Positions 34,181 to 44,674 of a stretch of 64,000 bases of DNA are shown piece after piece. The stretch is from positions 186,001 to 250,000 of the forward strand of contig KN832876.1 in the NCBI GenBank assembly GCA_000827325.1, given 5' to 3'. Made by a program: the position numbers and the translations under genes. The notes under the pieces are model-generated. The model saw only the letters and a list, made by a program, of their open reading frames with translations, did not search any database and had not been told where the DNA came from. Numbering within the stretch: position 1 is the first letter of the stretch; each line of letters opens with the position of its first letter. This DNA comes from Oidiodendron maius Zn (taxonomy: Eukaryota > Ascomycota > Leotiomycetes > Myxotrichaceae).

Positions 34181-34703
34181 ACATTGTTTCAAATAAATGC
34201 GATGTTAAATATAAACCAGATCCGGTTATCTAGAATGTGCTTGGTCGACGGATTTAAATTTCTACAGTCTTGTACAATTCGAAACCAGCTTCAATCTAAA
34301 CTCTATAAGTTATGTTTTTAAAATAGACCCACACATTTACTTTCGCTAGTGTCAACACAAAGACAGACCCAGTTCGGACCTACAATCAGAGTTCAAGAAG
34401 CTCCCACAGTGCTAATAGAACATGCTCATAATTCTGAATCGAATCCCTCTCTCATTATAGTTCTATTCTTATGCCCAGTATGTCATCTATAAAGCAGGTA
34501 TGCAAAGAAATACACTCTACAGTATATGTACGGAGGTACAGGTCGTAAAGGGAGAGGTTGCGAGATGTTGGTTGGCTTAGAGTGGTGGTGTGACTTACTC
34601 TTATGTATATAAGTACACCTGTACTGTCCTCGTTACTGCGGCTTTATCGAACGAACTCTACATTTCCTTTCCTTGGATTTTCAGACGCATAATTTCCCCC
34701 AGC
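34181..34703. other. AT-rich spacer downstream of UGGT
   Basis: About 520 bp, AT-rich, no supportable frame. Start of a 5-kb stretch of decayed or spacer DNA that continues to 39.2 kb. Confidence 0.4.
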
Positions 34704-35100
34704 ATGTTAGACAACAAAGGCGCGGGTCTGTTGCGCCCCCCTTGCTTTGGAGATATTCCTCTAGAGGAGGAGCTCCACATCTCACGACGTTTCGTGCTCG
34801 GTATCAAAGAGTGGAAGCAAGTTCTTGCCTTGTAGAATTATCACCTGCGACGTTGAGTGGGAGAACGAGGCTCCGGAATGGGTTCCATTATTTGATACGG
34901 TTCGGCGAAGACGGCTCACGAGGTACCTAGATGTGCTAGCTAATATCGAGGCCATCAAGCAAGAAAAGCCTCCCAAGGATGTAGGCAGACGAACTAGGAT
35001 AAAGTACAAGCTGCGTCTAAAGGAGGCTCAATCGAAGACCCTAGGATATTCAGACGTAGAAGGCCTTGAGCCGTTACCTGAGCCAACCCCTGACCAATAG
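34704..35100 (+). pseudogene. Disrupted reading frame of unknown family
   Basis: An ATG-initiated frame from 34704 (including CFGDIPLEEELHISRRF and VLGIKEWKQ) stops at 34833-34835. An overlapping frame shifted by one base continues to a stop at 35098-35100 with CDVEWENEAPEWVPLFDTV and RTRIKYKLRLKEAQ. Both parts look coding in composition, and no intron of plausible length joins them. The simplest reading is a small gene broken by a frameshift. I do not recognise the product. Chance overlap of two frames is possible. Confidence 0.35.
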
Positions 35101-36599
35101 ACTAAGGCAAAAGAATATTTCGAACGCCCAGAGTATTGTGGCCTCAGGCACCGTATAGGCGAGGTCCATGTTGTCAGGTTTACAAGCAATGCAGCGCTAA
35201 ACTTAATATGGCTACAACTACAACGTATCGGTAATATTCTCTACAGGTTATACTGGCAGAACAATGAACCGTAAAAGGGCACATAAATACAGCTGTAAAG
35301 GGTGTATGTGTGCATTGATTAATTAAGGATATAACCCTCTGGCTTAGGGGTTTATATGCTTCTAGGGTTGGGCTTCAATCCACCGGATTGGGTATCAATT
35401 ATATAAGCAATCTCTGACACATGTACATAGATCTCCCACGCCTTCCTTTCCCTTAGCTCAGCAGCTTCTCAAGGGATACATCATCAATGCATAGTTTCAG
35501 TCGAGTCCATCGATTCTGTTCAGTGTGGTTCCCCTTATACAGAGCCTGGCTTAGATGCGCCTATAGAACTGCCCAGAGCATGGGAGCAAAACATAGATAG
35601 GCTACTCGATCAAAAAATCAAAAGTTACTACAGTACAAGCATCCAGAACCAGGCTTGGCTTTTTTATACGACCAGTGGAAGCATAGTACCCACAGCAGGA
35701 GAGCCGTCGTTGATATGGTTACGGATGACCAATAAATCCCAACGCTACCCCTCCTAGGACTCCCCATGTGTCTTATACTGTTTGTCTGCAAGACGAATTT
35801 CGATCCCAGGGTCTTCAAGTGATCACGCGTATCCAAGGCATTTCACTAAGTCCTAAGAAACCAGAATATGCAGGAAGTATGTAGGAGCTTGCTAGGCAAA
35901 AGAACGAGCATATTGTTGCGATTGCTATGTTTGCATACGATGTATATAACGTTACTAAGAGTTACATGTCCTTCCAACAGGAGACTCACGTTGGCCAAGC
36001 TCTCTTCTATCACGGACTATATCTCTATCAAGACACACAGAATTAGAATATATACAAGGAACCAGCTCATCGGAAGTACAAGTCAGGTAGGGTAGAAGCT
36101 ATAGCCGACATCTTTGGCTTCGATCCCTATCAAATGTGTGGAGACCATCGCGTCTTTACATTACCTATATAAGAGATCGGCAAAGTGGCCCTCCCACAAG
36201 GACGGCTAATTACTTTTCCCAACACTATGGAATATCGACAAGAGCCGCTCCAGTTGGAAGATCCAACACGGCTAGGGCATTATCGGTGGGTAACGCTAAT
36301 GCTAGTGGATCCAAATTATCGCATCTGTTCTACAAGGAATGTACCACCACTGACTGGAAGGAGAAAGACGGTGAGGGGAGGAGGGATGATAGATGCTTTA
36401 GCAAGGAAGAGGCAGAGGATCATAGAAGGGAGATGGAGAAGGAGCGTGCTTGGATGCAGTATGCAAGATATAAGATGATGGGGACATTTTTCTTTTGCTA
36501 ACAACGGGCTTTTTTGGCCTTTGTTAAGGCGTACTCCCACACTATATTTATATGTATATATGTAGTTACATAGAAACTAAATGCAAAAGCCTTATGTAC
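35101..36599. other. AT-rich spacer with weak open frames
   Basis: About 1.5 kb. A plus-strand frame ending near 36501 has a Lys/Glu/Arg-rich end (CFSKEEAEDHRREMEKERAW) but no ATG-plus-homology support; a second frame over the same bases is equally open. No transposase or repeat ends recognised. Confidence 0.35.
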
Positions 36600-36965
36600 T
36601 GTTCTATCTAGGAAGTGGCAGTTGCCGATGAACAATACGCTGATCCGAAGGAGATGACGGTACTCGCAACCGCCGTCCCACAAGCACCATTTGCACAATC
36701 TCGAATGCCATAGCCAAAGTTCACGTTCTGACACAAGCAAGAAGGCTGGGGCGAGGCCACATCTCAAGGTAGAATACTAGCCAATCATGTTATTCATACA
36801 GGCCTGACCGCAAGGCGGCAGAGCAGCAATACCAGTAACAGTTGGAGTCGCGGTGAGAGTGGCAGTGGTTGGGAACGTGGTCTCGGCAGCAGTGGCAATG
36901 GAGCAGTAGGAAGAGACAAAGGCGATGACAGTGCTGGCGACTGCGGTTCCATATAGAGTTTACAC
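36600..36965 (-). pseudogene. CFEM-domain protein remnant with stop and frameshift
   Basis: CFEM domains are eight-cysteine extracellular modules of fungal GPI-anchored or secreted proteins, used in haem uptake, adhesion or virulence. Reading the minus strand from about 36955, the frame gives TAVASTVIAFVSSYCSIATA, a Thr-rich linker and ALPPCGQACMNNMIG, then hits TAG at the codon after MIG. After a one-base shift the frame resumes as PSCLCQNVNFGYGIRDCANG, CGTAVASTVISFGSAYC and a stop. All eight CFEM cysteines can be placed once both defects are ignored. The TAVASTVI...YC block occurs twice, so the ancestor had at least two tandem CFEM units, the first truncated. No intron can remove both defects. 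Hence a pseudogene fragment; an assembly error would have to explain two lesions. Confidence 0.6.
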
Positions 36966-37251
36966 TGAAGCTGATTTCGAATGTTAGTTTAACTTCCACT
37001 GCCGCCTTTGCGTAAATTCGCTCGCTGCTTTTAACCCCTTTTCTTGATTTCCCGATTGGGAACATAAAAGCATAAAACGTTAACGGCAGCCGAGATAGGA
37101 GAGCATTTGTAGTAGTTTAGGATATCTTTCTCAATGTTTGGCATCTATGGCATTTATCTGTATGGGAAAACAAATTTTCATTAATGGACTTCCACGAGTC
37201 TTCCTATATAATATAGTTGCAGATTAAGTTCTCAGTCTCAAGACTTGCTTT

Positions 37252-38012
37252 ATGGCTCAAGGAATAGCCAGTATTGAATACGATCCTTCAGGCCGGGTTG
37301 CTAAGACGCGTAAAACAACTCATTCAAAGAATATCAGCGCATCAACCCTCGTCTGGTCGAGATTTGACTTATAAGACAACACGTACGTAGATCGCGATGG
37401 TTTTAAGAGTATAATAGAGAGCACGGTAAGATTCAATGTCATTCCAACAAGCCCGAGGGGGAAGACTATCACGCTGATTACTTACTAACGGACGGGTAAA
37501 CTTGACTGCTTTCAATACTAACCGTAAAATAAATGGGTTCTCCAGAATATCCCTCCATATGCCATAGAAACAAAATACTGGGGTTAAAACCCGTACAGAT
37601 GGGTAGACAGCAATGGAGATTGACGCTCTGAAGAGTAATGCATCGCTCCTTACTCCAGAATCGATGACCAAGAAACGACGTGATGCTCTGACGGCAGTTT
37701 TTTCAAATACGAAGCCCAGAGCTCTGCAGGCCAAGCTTTCCAAGATCAGAGCCGCCGAGAGCAAGGCGGACGGAAATTCAAAGAAAGTGGAAGTCATGGG
37801 TACCTATATTGGAAATCCAGAGGGAGAGAAGGGTGGACTTGAGAACAATGGGGTCATATAATGGAGCTTTAAAAGGATTCTCGGGGTGAGGTCGGTAGGA
37901 CATTGGCCAAAGCTTGCTATACAGTGGCCAAGGATGATAATTGAAAACACTCTGCTCCTTCGACTCCGCATCGAGGCTCATATCTCATTGTGGGAAGTGC
38001 GTAGATAGTTTA
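37252..38012 (+). pseudogene. Disrupted gene of unknown family
   Basis: An ATG-initiated frame begins at 37252 (MAQGIASIEYDPSGRVAKTR) and runs through an in-frame TAA at 37372-37374 into DNTYVDRDGFKSIIEST, followed exactly by a good donor (GTAAGA at 37426). Downstream a second frame, with ATG at 37613 (MEIDALKSNASLLTPESM), passes another TAA near 37859 and continues open as WSFKRILGVRSVGHWPKL and MIIENTLLLRLRIEAHISLW to about 38010. The coding look on both sides of each stop suggests a gene killed by point nonsense changes; both could derive from CAA codons. I cannot name the family. Confidence 0.4.
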
Positions 38013-39184
38013 TAGTAGTGGAGTGAATTCCACGAAAAAATTCAGAACAGGTGGCAGAGAGGTATTACTACACTCACTTAATGTGAGCCGGCCAGAATAA
38101 CTGCCAATATATGCCAATATTTTTTTCTCCAAGTGTTTCCTTTCAAAATATATAATTTTACTCGAAGCTGTAAAATCTATTCGTATATAGAGAGAGAGAG
38201 TACTGGAGGATACTGTACTCTAATCAGTCGGACTTCATGACCTAGTAGAGTGACGACTTTAATTGCATTGCGAATCTCGGATGGAACTGACGTACAGTCT
38301 CGATCTGAAGAATAACGCAAGAAAATCACTACTATAAGACATAAGCATGAATCGATGCAGTTTGGAAGTGAAAGTGACATGTGTAGTTTCAAAGAGAGAC
38401 GGGTGAGGACTAGTTTATGGCCACGCATAACCTCCTTTCTAAGCATCTATAATAGCTCTACCAGCGCTCAGTTTCAACTCCTCTCCACAAACTCTCACAA
38501 CCACCAAACAAACGCCAACCTCTTCATCGCCACAAAGGTAGCATAGCCTTTGAACGAAACTTCAGACCCAGGTAAGAAGAAATAATGCGTTTCATTTGTT
38601 CATATCCCTCTCAAAGTCGTCATAGTTGAGGGATAGTTCCTTAGACTTCATTGAGCGGAGACGCGGCTTGTTCAAGATCTCACCGATCTAGTTGATTCCT
38701 CGTCAAGCCTAGTTAGGTTGAGAAGAGCATTGATCTTATCGATCTATGAAAGGTAAAGCCTAGAGAGCTTTCTATTAATGTCTTTCTTGACCTGTTTTGA
38801 GTTATTCTTCGAGGATATCAAGTCGCGCCTCTCTTGACGCGCCGCCCCGCGCTCTCTTCTATTGCACAGCCAATCATTCCCACTCTCTGAGTTAGTCTCC
38901 TCTGAAATTGAGTACGGTATGGCACAAGCAACTCCTCGATGGTCTATATCTTTCATGGAATATCATGCCGACCTCTAGCCCAAATCAGGTAGCTTCAATG
39001 AGAACAAGTACGTCCAGACTTAGCGCCGAACAAACTCATGTCACTTCCATCATTCTCGGCGAAATGAGATCAAAACCACTTTGTTTCCAAATGTACTTCT
39101 TAGTCCAGAGACTGGAGATATACCTTGTAAAAATATTTGGACCCTCACTAACAGTGCCTAGATCCCTCTAGGACATCCGTCAAG
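38013..39184. other. AT-rich spacer
   Basis: About 1.2 kb. Includes a short GA microsatellite near 38190 and a CA/CT-rich stretch (38460-38530) that could be leader sequence for the downstream gene. No coding frame supported. Confidence 0.35.
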
Positions 39185-40930
39185 ATGAATTGTCAGCGCG
39201 GTCACACCGGATATCGCGGCTACCATACAGGAAACATTGACCCGGCCCTTGAGAGTCCTGGTTCAAGCACCATGGCTCTCAACGCCTACGGCCCAGGAGA
39301 CAATGACCATAGCATTGATAGTTTTGGCACAAATACCACCAGTCACGGCGGCTATCGCTCTAAATATCGTAGCCAGAGCTTTGATAGTTTTGATCAAAGC
39401 AGCATCTGCTCAAGCACTACTGAGCCTAACGCCTACCGCCCAAGGGGGTATGGCCAGCGTCTTGACAACTTTGACTCAAGCACCAGTGGCCAAATCAACT
39501 ATCCCTCTACATATCCTGGCCAGAGCTTTAATGGTTTTGATCAAAACAACATTAGCTCCAGCTCCATCGACACCAGCATTTATGGATCAGCAGATTGGAA
39601 CCACAGCTATGATAACTTTTCTCAGAGCGGTACTGGTCCGGACTTCGGTCCTCATGGCACTGGGTTTGACAAGTATGGAGGAGGTAGCAATGCCATATAC
39701 AGTAATTTCAAACCCCAGCATCATGCTTATGATGCAGAATTTTAATGAGATCAGATTTGCTAACATTCAGAAATAAGCGGGGTTGGAGAACCAGATTTAT
39801 CCGTATAATCCGGATGATATGAGTAAAGTCCCTGAAGAGCATTAGATGAACAAGTCAACTGACTTCAGAAAGAAATTAGCTGGGAGATGGCTCGGCAGCA
39901 TCAATCAGCCGCCCTGAAGCACGAGTATCCCGAGATGGTCGAAAAGATGGGTCCCCTAGCTGATGTAGTGAGTTTGTTGTTCTATCTAGACCCATGACCG
40001 ATCTGACTATACACTCGTAGGCTGCGCGAGGCTTGGAAATCAATGACAACATTCCAACCATTGCAAGCGGCCCTGTGAGTATATTGCTCGACACATCGAA
40101 GTGAGTAGACTAACATATCCTTGCAGGTCGCAGATAATGATGGAGACAATAACAACACGCCATTACAGGCTAGCATAGTCAACTACACCTTGGTAGAGAG
40201 TAATGGTCGAATGGTAAAGCGTTATATTCAGCCTCGTTGGGATATGAAGACAGTGTGTAAGAGCCGTCGGCTGCTCATGACTTGGGGCTGACATGAATGA
40301 AAGGTGCAGAAGCATACACCACTTGCTCCGAGGGGTACTAAGTTTAACATTGGTGACAATCCGCATATCCTTCGCAAGCCAGTCATCAAGGGCAAAATTG
40401 AAGCTGACAAACTTCGATTCGACGTCATTGACTCTGATGGCAACCTTCATGAGCGATACTTCCATAGGATTGATGAGGAGAATTGGGGTGATGGGAAGTG
40501 GATCTCGGACGCGAATAAATGGCGCAGCCAGACTATCCGCCGCTTGTTTAAAAACGACCCCTTATTTAAAGCAAACGACACTAGGGAAAAGTGGACCGAC
40601 GAGGAAGAGAGTTATTTCAAGGCTGCCGTGCTTCGCATTGCCAAGGAGAACCGCAGAAAGCTGGCCGCCAAAGATTGGAACAAATTGGTTGTCGAGCATA
40701 ATCGAAAGTTCTTTAGTAGCGGAACAAGCCCAGATGGGGCTCAGGCGAAGGAGGGGGCTCCGGCAGTGCGAACCTCCAGCGGCCTACGGACCAAGTACAA
40801 GCGCTTCCCGGATCTCATCGCACAGGTCACGCAAATAATTAACTCGCCCCAGGAGGATACAGATAATACCGAGATCAAGCTTGAAGATGAGAAAGAGAAG
40901 AAGGTGAGCGTCGACGACAAGCACATTTGA
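39185..40930 (+). CDS. Prion-like N-terminal repeat protein with Myb/SANT-like C-terminus
   Basis: Family not recognised. Likely exons 39185-39701, 39778-39822, 39873-39967, 40021-40074, 40127-40252 and 40304-40930, about 487 residues; the second and third junctions are tentative, the last three are clean phase 0. Residues 1-170 are rich in Ser, Gly, Tyr, Asn, Gln and Asp and contain five degenerate repeats built on an F/Y/L-D-x-F-D/S core (QSFDSFDQSS, QRLDNFDSST, QSFNGFDQNN, HSYDNFSQSG). The middle has MARQHQSAALKHEYPEMVEK. The C-terminal part has REKWTDEEESYFKAAVLRIA, a Myb/SANT-type opening, then an acidic-basic tail. This suggests a nuclear protein with a phase-separation-prone N-terminus, by inference only. 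It sits at the edge of the decayed 34-39 kb island. Confidence 0.6.
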
Positions 40931-41626
40931 ATTGGTTGAGTGGTTGAGACAGCCATGTATGAGGGGGAAGACGTTGTACATGCGCGTGCAGTCTATTTGA
41001 ATCGGCATTTGTCCTGAGGATTACGGCGTCATTTTTCATTTTTCGTATGGTTGCATTTCTTCGATATTCGCGCTACGACAAGTGTATTGGCACCAGTAGT
41101 TAAAGCGTCTTGGTGCCTGCTAGATCGTTTCCGCCTCTCGGAGTCGGGTATGGTTTCTTCGGCCATGGTATTGGTGACAAGAGAGGCCGCAGGCGTACAA
41201 GGAATTCGGTATTCTAATTGCTGCAGTGAGAGTTCGGGAGCACTAAATGCAAAGGCTCTGATCTTCTGAAGCGTGTGTGCTGGGCGATGTGACATGGCTC
41301 ACGAGGTGTGTCGTTGAGATTGATCCAATCGGGGTTAGCTGTGGGTGACAAAGCTGAAAGGTCAGCAAAAACTCACGATTGCGCCCTTCTGCCCCTGCTA
41401 GATGTGACTCGAGAAGGATGGCGTATATAATCCAGTACCATTCCTTCACCTTTTCTCCTTCTTCTTGTTTTAGTCTCTGTTCTCCTTCGTCCTATAATTC
41501 TTACCACGTATATATGCGCATGCAGTAGAGCAGGCATACATGAGACAAGGCGCTCTTGTTCGCTCGAGGGGTCACATCGATTTCTCTTAATACCTATCAT
41601 TGGATCGCCTCCATTATCTCGTCACA
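40931..41626. other. Intergenic, MFS transporter promoter
   Basis: About 700 bp. A pyrimidine-rich tract (41450-41500, TTCTCCTTCTTC type) lies about 150 bp upstream of the transporter ATG, a common fungal promoter feature. No gene supported. Confidence 0.4.
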
Positions 41627-43261
41627 ATGTCGACTACCGCAACTAGCATAGAGCTCCAAGCAGGACATGCTGGCGTTGTGCAATTGGAACCCATGCGCGA
41701 CCAGATAGACGACACCGAGACAGTATCTGTGCAGAGAAGACCTGACAGCCATCGCCTCGACGAGGCGGATATCTCCTCTCAGCAATTGACGACTACCGAC
41801 AACCCAACCATCTCGAAATGGAGTGCAGCGATCCTTATTGGCAACATAGCCTGCATTACCCTTATCAACTCTATGCTGGCAGGACTGCTGGTGGTTTCTC
41901 TCCCAACCATGGCGCGTGATCTAAAGCTTTCCGACGCCTTGGTTCTCTGGCCGGCATCTGTTAACGCCCTCTCGTGTGGCTGCACCCTCCTCCTCTTTGG
42001 GTCTGTTGCGGATATTGTGGGTGGGCGGAAAATGTATCTTATTGGCACCTTTTGTCTGATGTTGACCACCATTGCCTGTTCCGTCTGTCGGACGGGCATT
42101 GAGCTCATTCTATTCCGCGCCGCTCAGGGCGTAGCATTATCTCTCTGCCTGCCATCCTCGGTAATTCTTATCACTCGCAACATTCCTACAGGCACCTGGC
42201 GCAATGCCGCTTTTGCTTGCCTTGGAGCTGGACAGCCTGTAGGCTTCTCTGTAGGCCTGGTTCTAGGAGGCATCTTCGTGGAAGGCATCGGCTGGCGATA
42301 TGGATATTATATCGGAGCCGTTTTAATATTTGTGATCTTTGTTATTTCCATCTTCGGCATTCCTCCAGATTCATCTTCTGAATATCAACCTCTTCCTTCG
42401 ACCATGAAGCGACTCCGGGATGAAATCGATTGGACTGGCTGCCTGCTTATTAGCACTTCCCTTGGCATGTTCTCGTACGTGCTCTCAGTCCTCGCAGGGG
42501 GCAGTGCCCACTTTCTGGAACCGGCATCGATCACACTGCTCTCCATCGCCATAGTTCTAATCCCGATATTTGTGTTTCATATTCACAGACAAGAACGATT
42601 TGGCCGTAAGGTAATAATGCCACCATCTCTCTGGACAAATCGGGTCTTCACATCTCTCTGTATAACTGTATTTGTCGTGTGGGGTGTTTTTAATGCGATC
42701 GAATACTTCTTGACGCTCTTTTACCAAACCATCCAATCTTTATCAGCAATCCAGACATCTATGCGCTTCCTTCCCATGGTGTTCACAGGAGCCGCAGCAA
42801 ATTTCGTTACCGGATGGCTGGTTAAGCGCGTGAGAGCTGATATCTTGATTCTTAGCTCAGGGGCAATGTCAGCAGTTGCTCCATTGCTCATGGCTATCGT
42901 GAACCCCAAGTGGTCATATTGGGCTTGCGCATTCTTCGCCACTGCCTTTACCCCAATATGTGCTGATGTACTTTTCACTGTTGCTAATCTACTCATCACA
43001 TCTGTATTTCCACCACAGACGCATGGTCTTGCTGGCGGGGTGTTCAACACCGTTAGTAATATTGGGAATAGCGTTGGCCTGGCGGTCACTGCAGTAGTAG
43101 CGTCTGGGGTGACACTGGCTGAGAAAGGACAATCAGCTGAAACCCTGATGGATGGCTATAGGGCAAGCTACTGGTTGTGCTTTGGTGCCAATGTATTGGC
43201 TTTAGTAGTTGTAGCTTTTGGATTGGGAAAGATTGGAAAAGTTGGAATCAAGATTGATTAA
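41627..43261 (+). CDS. MFS drug:H+ antiporter, DHA2 (14-TM) type
   Basis: Plasma-membrane exporter of drugs or metabolites driven by protons. Intronless, 544 residues from ATG 41627; the open frame extends a few codons upstream but without ATG. About 70 hydrophilic N-terminal residues precede the first membrane segment. MFS motif A-like GSVADIVGGRKMYLIG follows TM2, and the antiporter motif C region is GAGQPVGFSVGLVLGGIF. Around 14 hydrophobic segments can be counted, ending with FGANVLALVVVAFGLG. Similar proteins in ascomycetes are often called aminotriazole/multidrug resistance transporters. The substrate cannot be read from sequence. No biosynthetic core gene lies nearby, so a metabolite-cluster role is not supported. 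Confidence 0.9.
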   Translation: MSTTATSIELQAGHAGVVQLEPMRDQIDDTETVSVQRRPDSHRLDEADISSQQLTTTDNPTISKWSAAILIGNIACITLINSMLAGLLVVSLPTMARDLKLSDALVLWPASVNALSCGCTLLLFGSVADIVGGRKMYLIGTFCLMLTTIACSVCRTGIELILFRAAQGVALSLCLPSSVILITRNIPTGTWRNAAFACLGAGQPVGFSVGLVLGGIFVEGIGWRYGYYIGAVLIFVIFVISIFGIPPDSSSEYQPLPSTMKRLRDEIDWTGCLLISTSLGMFSYVLSVLAGGSAHFLEPASITLLSIAIVLIPIFVFHIHRQERFGRKVIMPPSLWTNRVFTSLCITVFVVWGVFNAIEYFLTLFYQTIQSLSAIQTSMRFLPMVFTGAAANFVTGWLVKRVRADILILSSGAMSAVAPLLMAIVNPKWSYWACAFFATAFTPICADVLFTVANLLITSVFPPQTHGLAGGVFNTVSNIGNSVGLAVTAVVASGVTLAEKGQSAETLMDGYRASYWLCFGANVLALVVVAFGLGKIGKVGIKID

Positions 43262-44674
43262 TTTTGTGTTGACATCGTGATAGAGATAGTCGCGAGAAGG
43301 ATCAGGTCGCCGGCCCGGAAATATGACGGTCCATACGGTACAACACCGTCTCCGTGATACAGCAATTGTCATTCAAGCCATCTAACTACGCCAGATGGCA
43401 GAAACATTGTAAGTAGCTTTATTTACCCAATTCATCACATTTTGGCATATGAGTTCATTTCCTAGAAAAATATGAGACGGATCTTAGCTTTTATATTGCG
43501 GTATTGTGCAGTTTCCTGCTCCCATTTCAGGAAGGCTCTCTCTATGTTCTTGACATGTCCAAAAGAGACTACTCTAGCTCTTCGGTTTTTCATAAATGTG
43601 GTTTCCGCCACTCGGATTCATTCCTAACCGTAACTCCTTTATATTCCTAAATAAGTACGTTTTCCAACCAAACAAAGCAAACACATCGGGAGCCCAAGGC
43701 TCTCGCTAAATCCCGATCGGGAGGACGACTCTACTACTAAGGATTTTATTTCTCGGCCTGTTGTGCCTAGCAATCAGACCACTTATTCGTAAATTGGACT
43801 CCATACAACATCTCGAGATACGAATTCCGCCTCTTGTAGTGTATAATCTGGACCATGATGACCCTGAGCGCGACTATTTCTGCAGGACTTTGGCGGATTC
43901 CATTAGTTCAACCGCTTCAAGCCTAGACCGTTGACTACACGGGGCCCATCAAGCTCAACCCATCCACAAGGGTTGCGGCTTCTAGCCGCAGTCTTTATCG
44001 GAGCCGTTTGCATTCGTCCGAGATATTGCTTACCGCGGTATACAGCGTTCTCTGCGAATTATCTCTCTCAAGGGCTTCCTCCAAGAAGACGAAGTGATTA
44101 AAATTAGATGACCTTATGCTGGCCATCAACAAAGTACAAATCGCCATGGAGTGTATCTAGCAACACAGTCGCCTTCGAGTGGTCGGATAACACTTCGCGA
44201 CCAGGTATTTTGTTTACAGGCTGCAGCCCTACGGTCCTCATCAATGATTTAGACCAGCTGGGGGAAATGCTCCAATAAGCAAGGCTTGCCGTGGCCATGC
44301 CATTCAGAGGTGAAATCCAGTAACGAGGTATTCGAGCATTGCAAACATGGGCCTAGTGAACGGTAAACATTCGAATTTTTCACCAGCTGTTAGGATCGCC
44401 ATGGGTCGATGAGCAGGAGATTATTAACATGCCAAGAGCAATTAACGGGGAGGAGAGAAATCATAGTTGTATTTGAGTTGACGGTACAATTGTACTTCCA
44501 ACAGGTATCTAGTATGGGCTGGGCAGTTGCATCGGAAAAAATGTGCATCTCAAGATGAATGAGTTCCTTCTGCCAGGCACCTTCCCCTCTTGCTCAAGCT
44601 CGAGTCATGCATCCCGACCATTAATCTCTTAGTTTGCTTCTGCTTTGCCGTCACGCATCTGTGGGATATAATTC
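43262..44674. other. Gene-poor region with one weak minus-strand frame
   Basis: About 1.4 kb. The only candidate is an ATG-initiated 64-codon minus-strand frame at 44298-44104 (MATASLAYWSISPSWSKSLM, ending DLYFVDGQHKVI). It stays open upstream to a possible acceptor (CACTAG) near 44355, so it could be the last exon of a lost gene. No family is recognised and no partner exon is convincing. Confidence 0.3.

Noticed and set aside
35340-35385. Telomere-like TTAGGG words
   Set aside because: Only one or two scattered copies in AT-rich spacer, not a tandem array; the window is clearly internal.
36136-36501. 121-codon frame rich in Lys/Glu
   Set aside because: No clear start, a second open frame covers the same bases, and no family is recognised.
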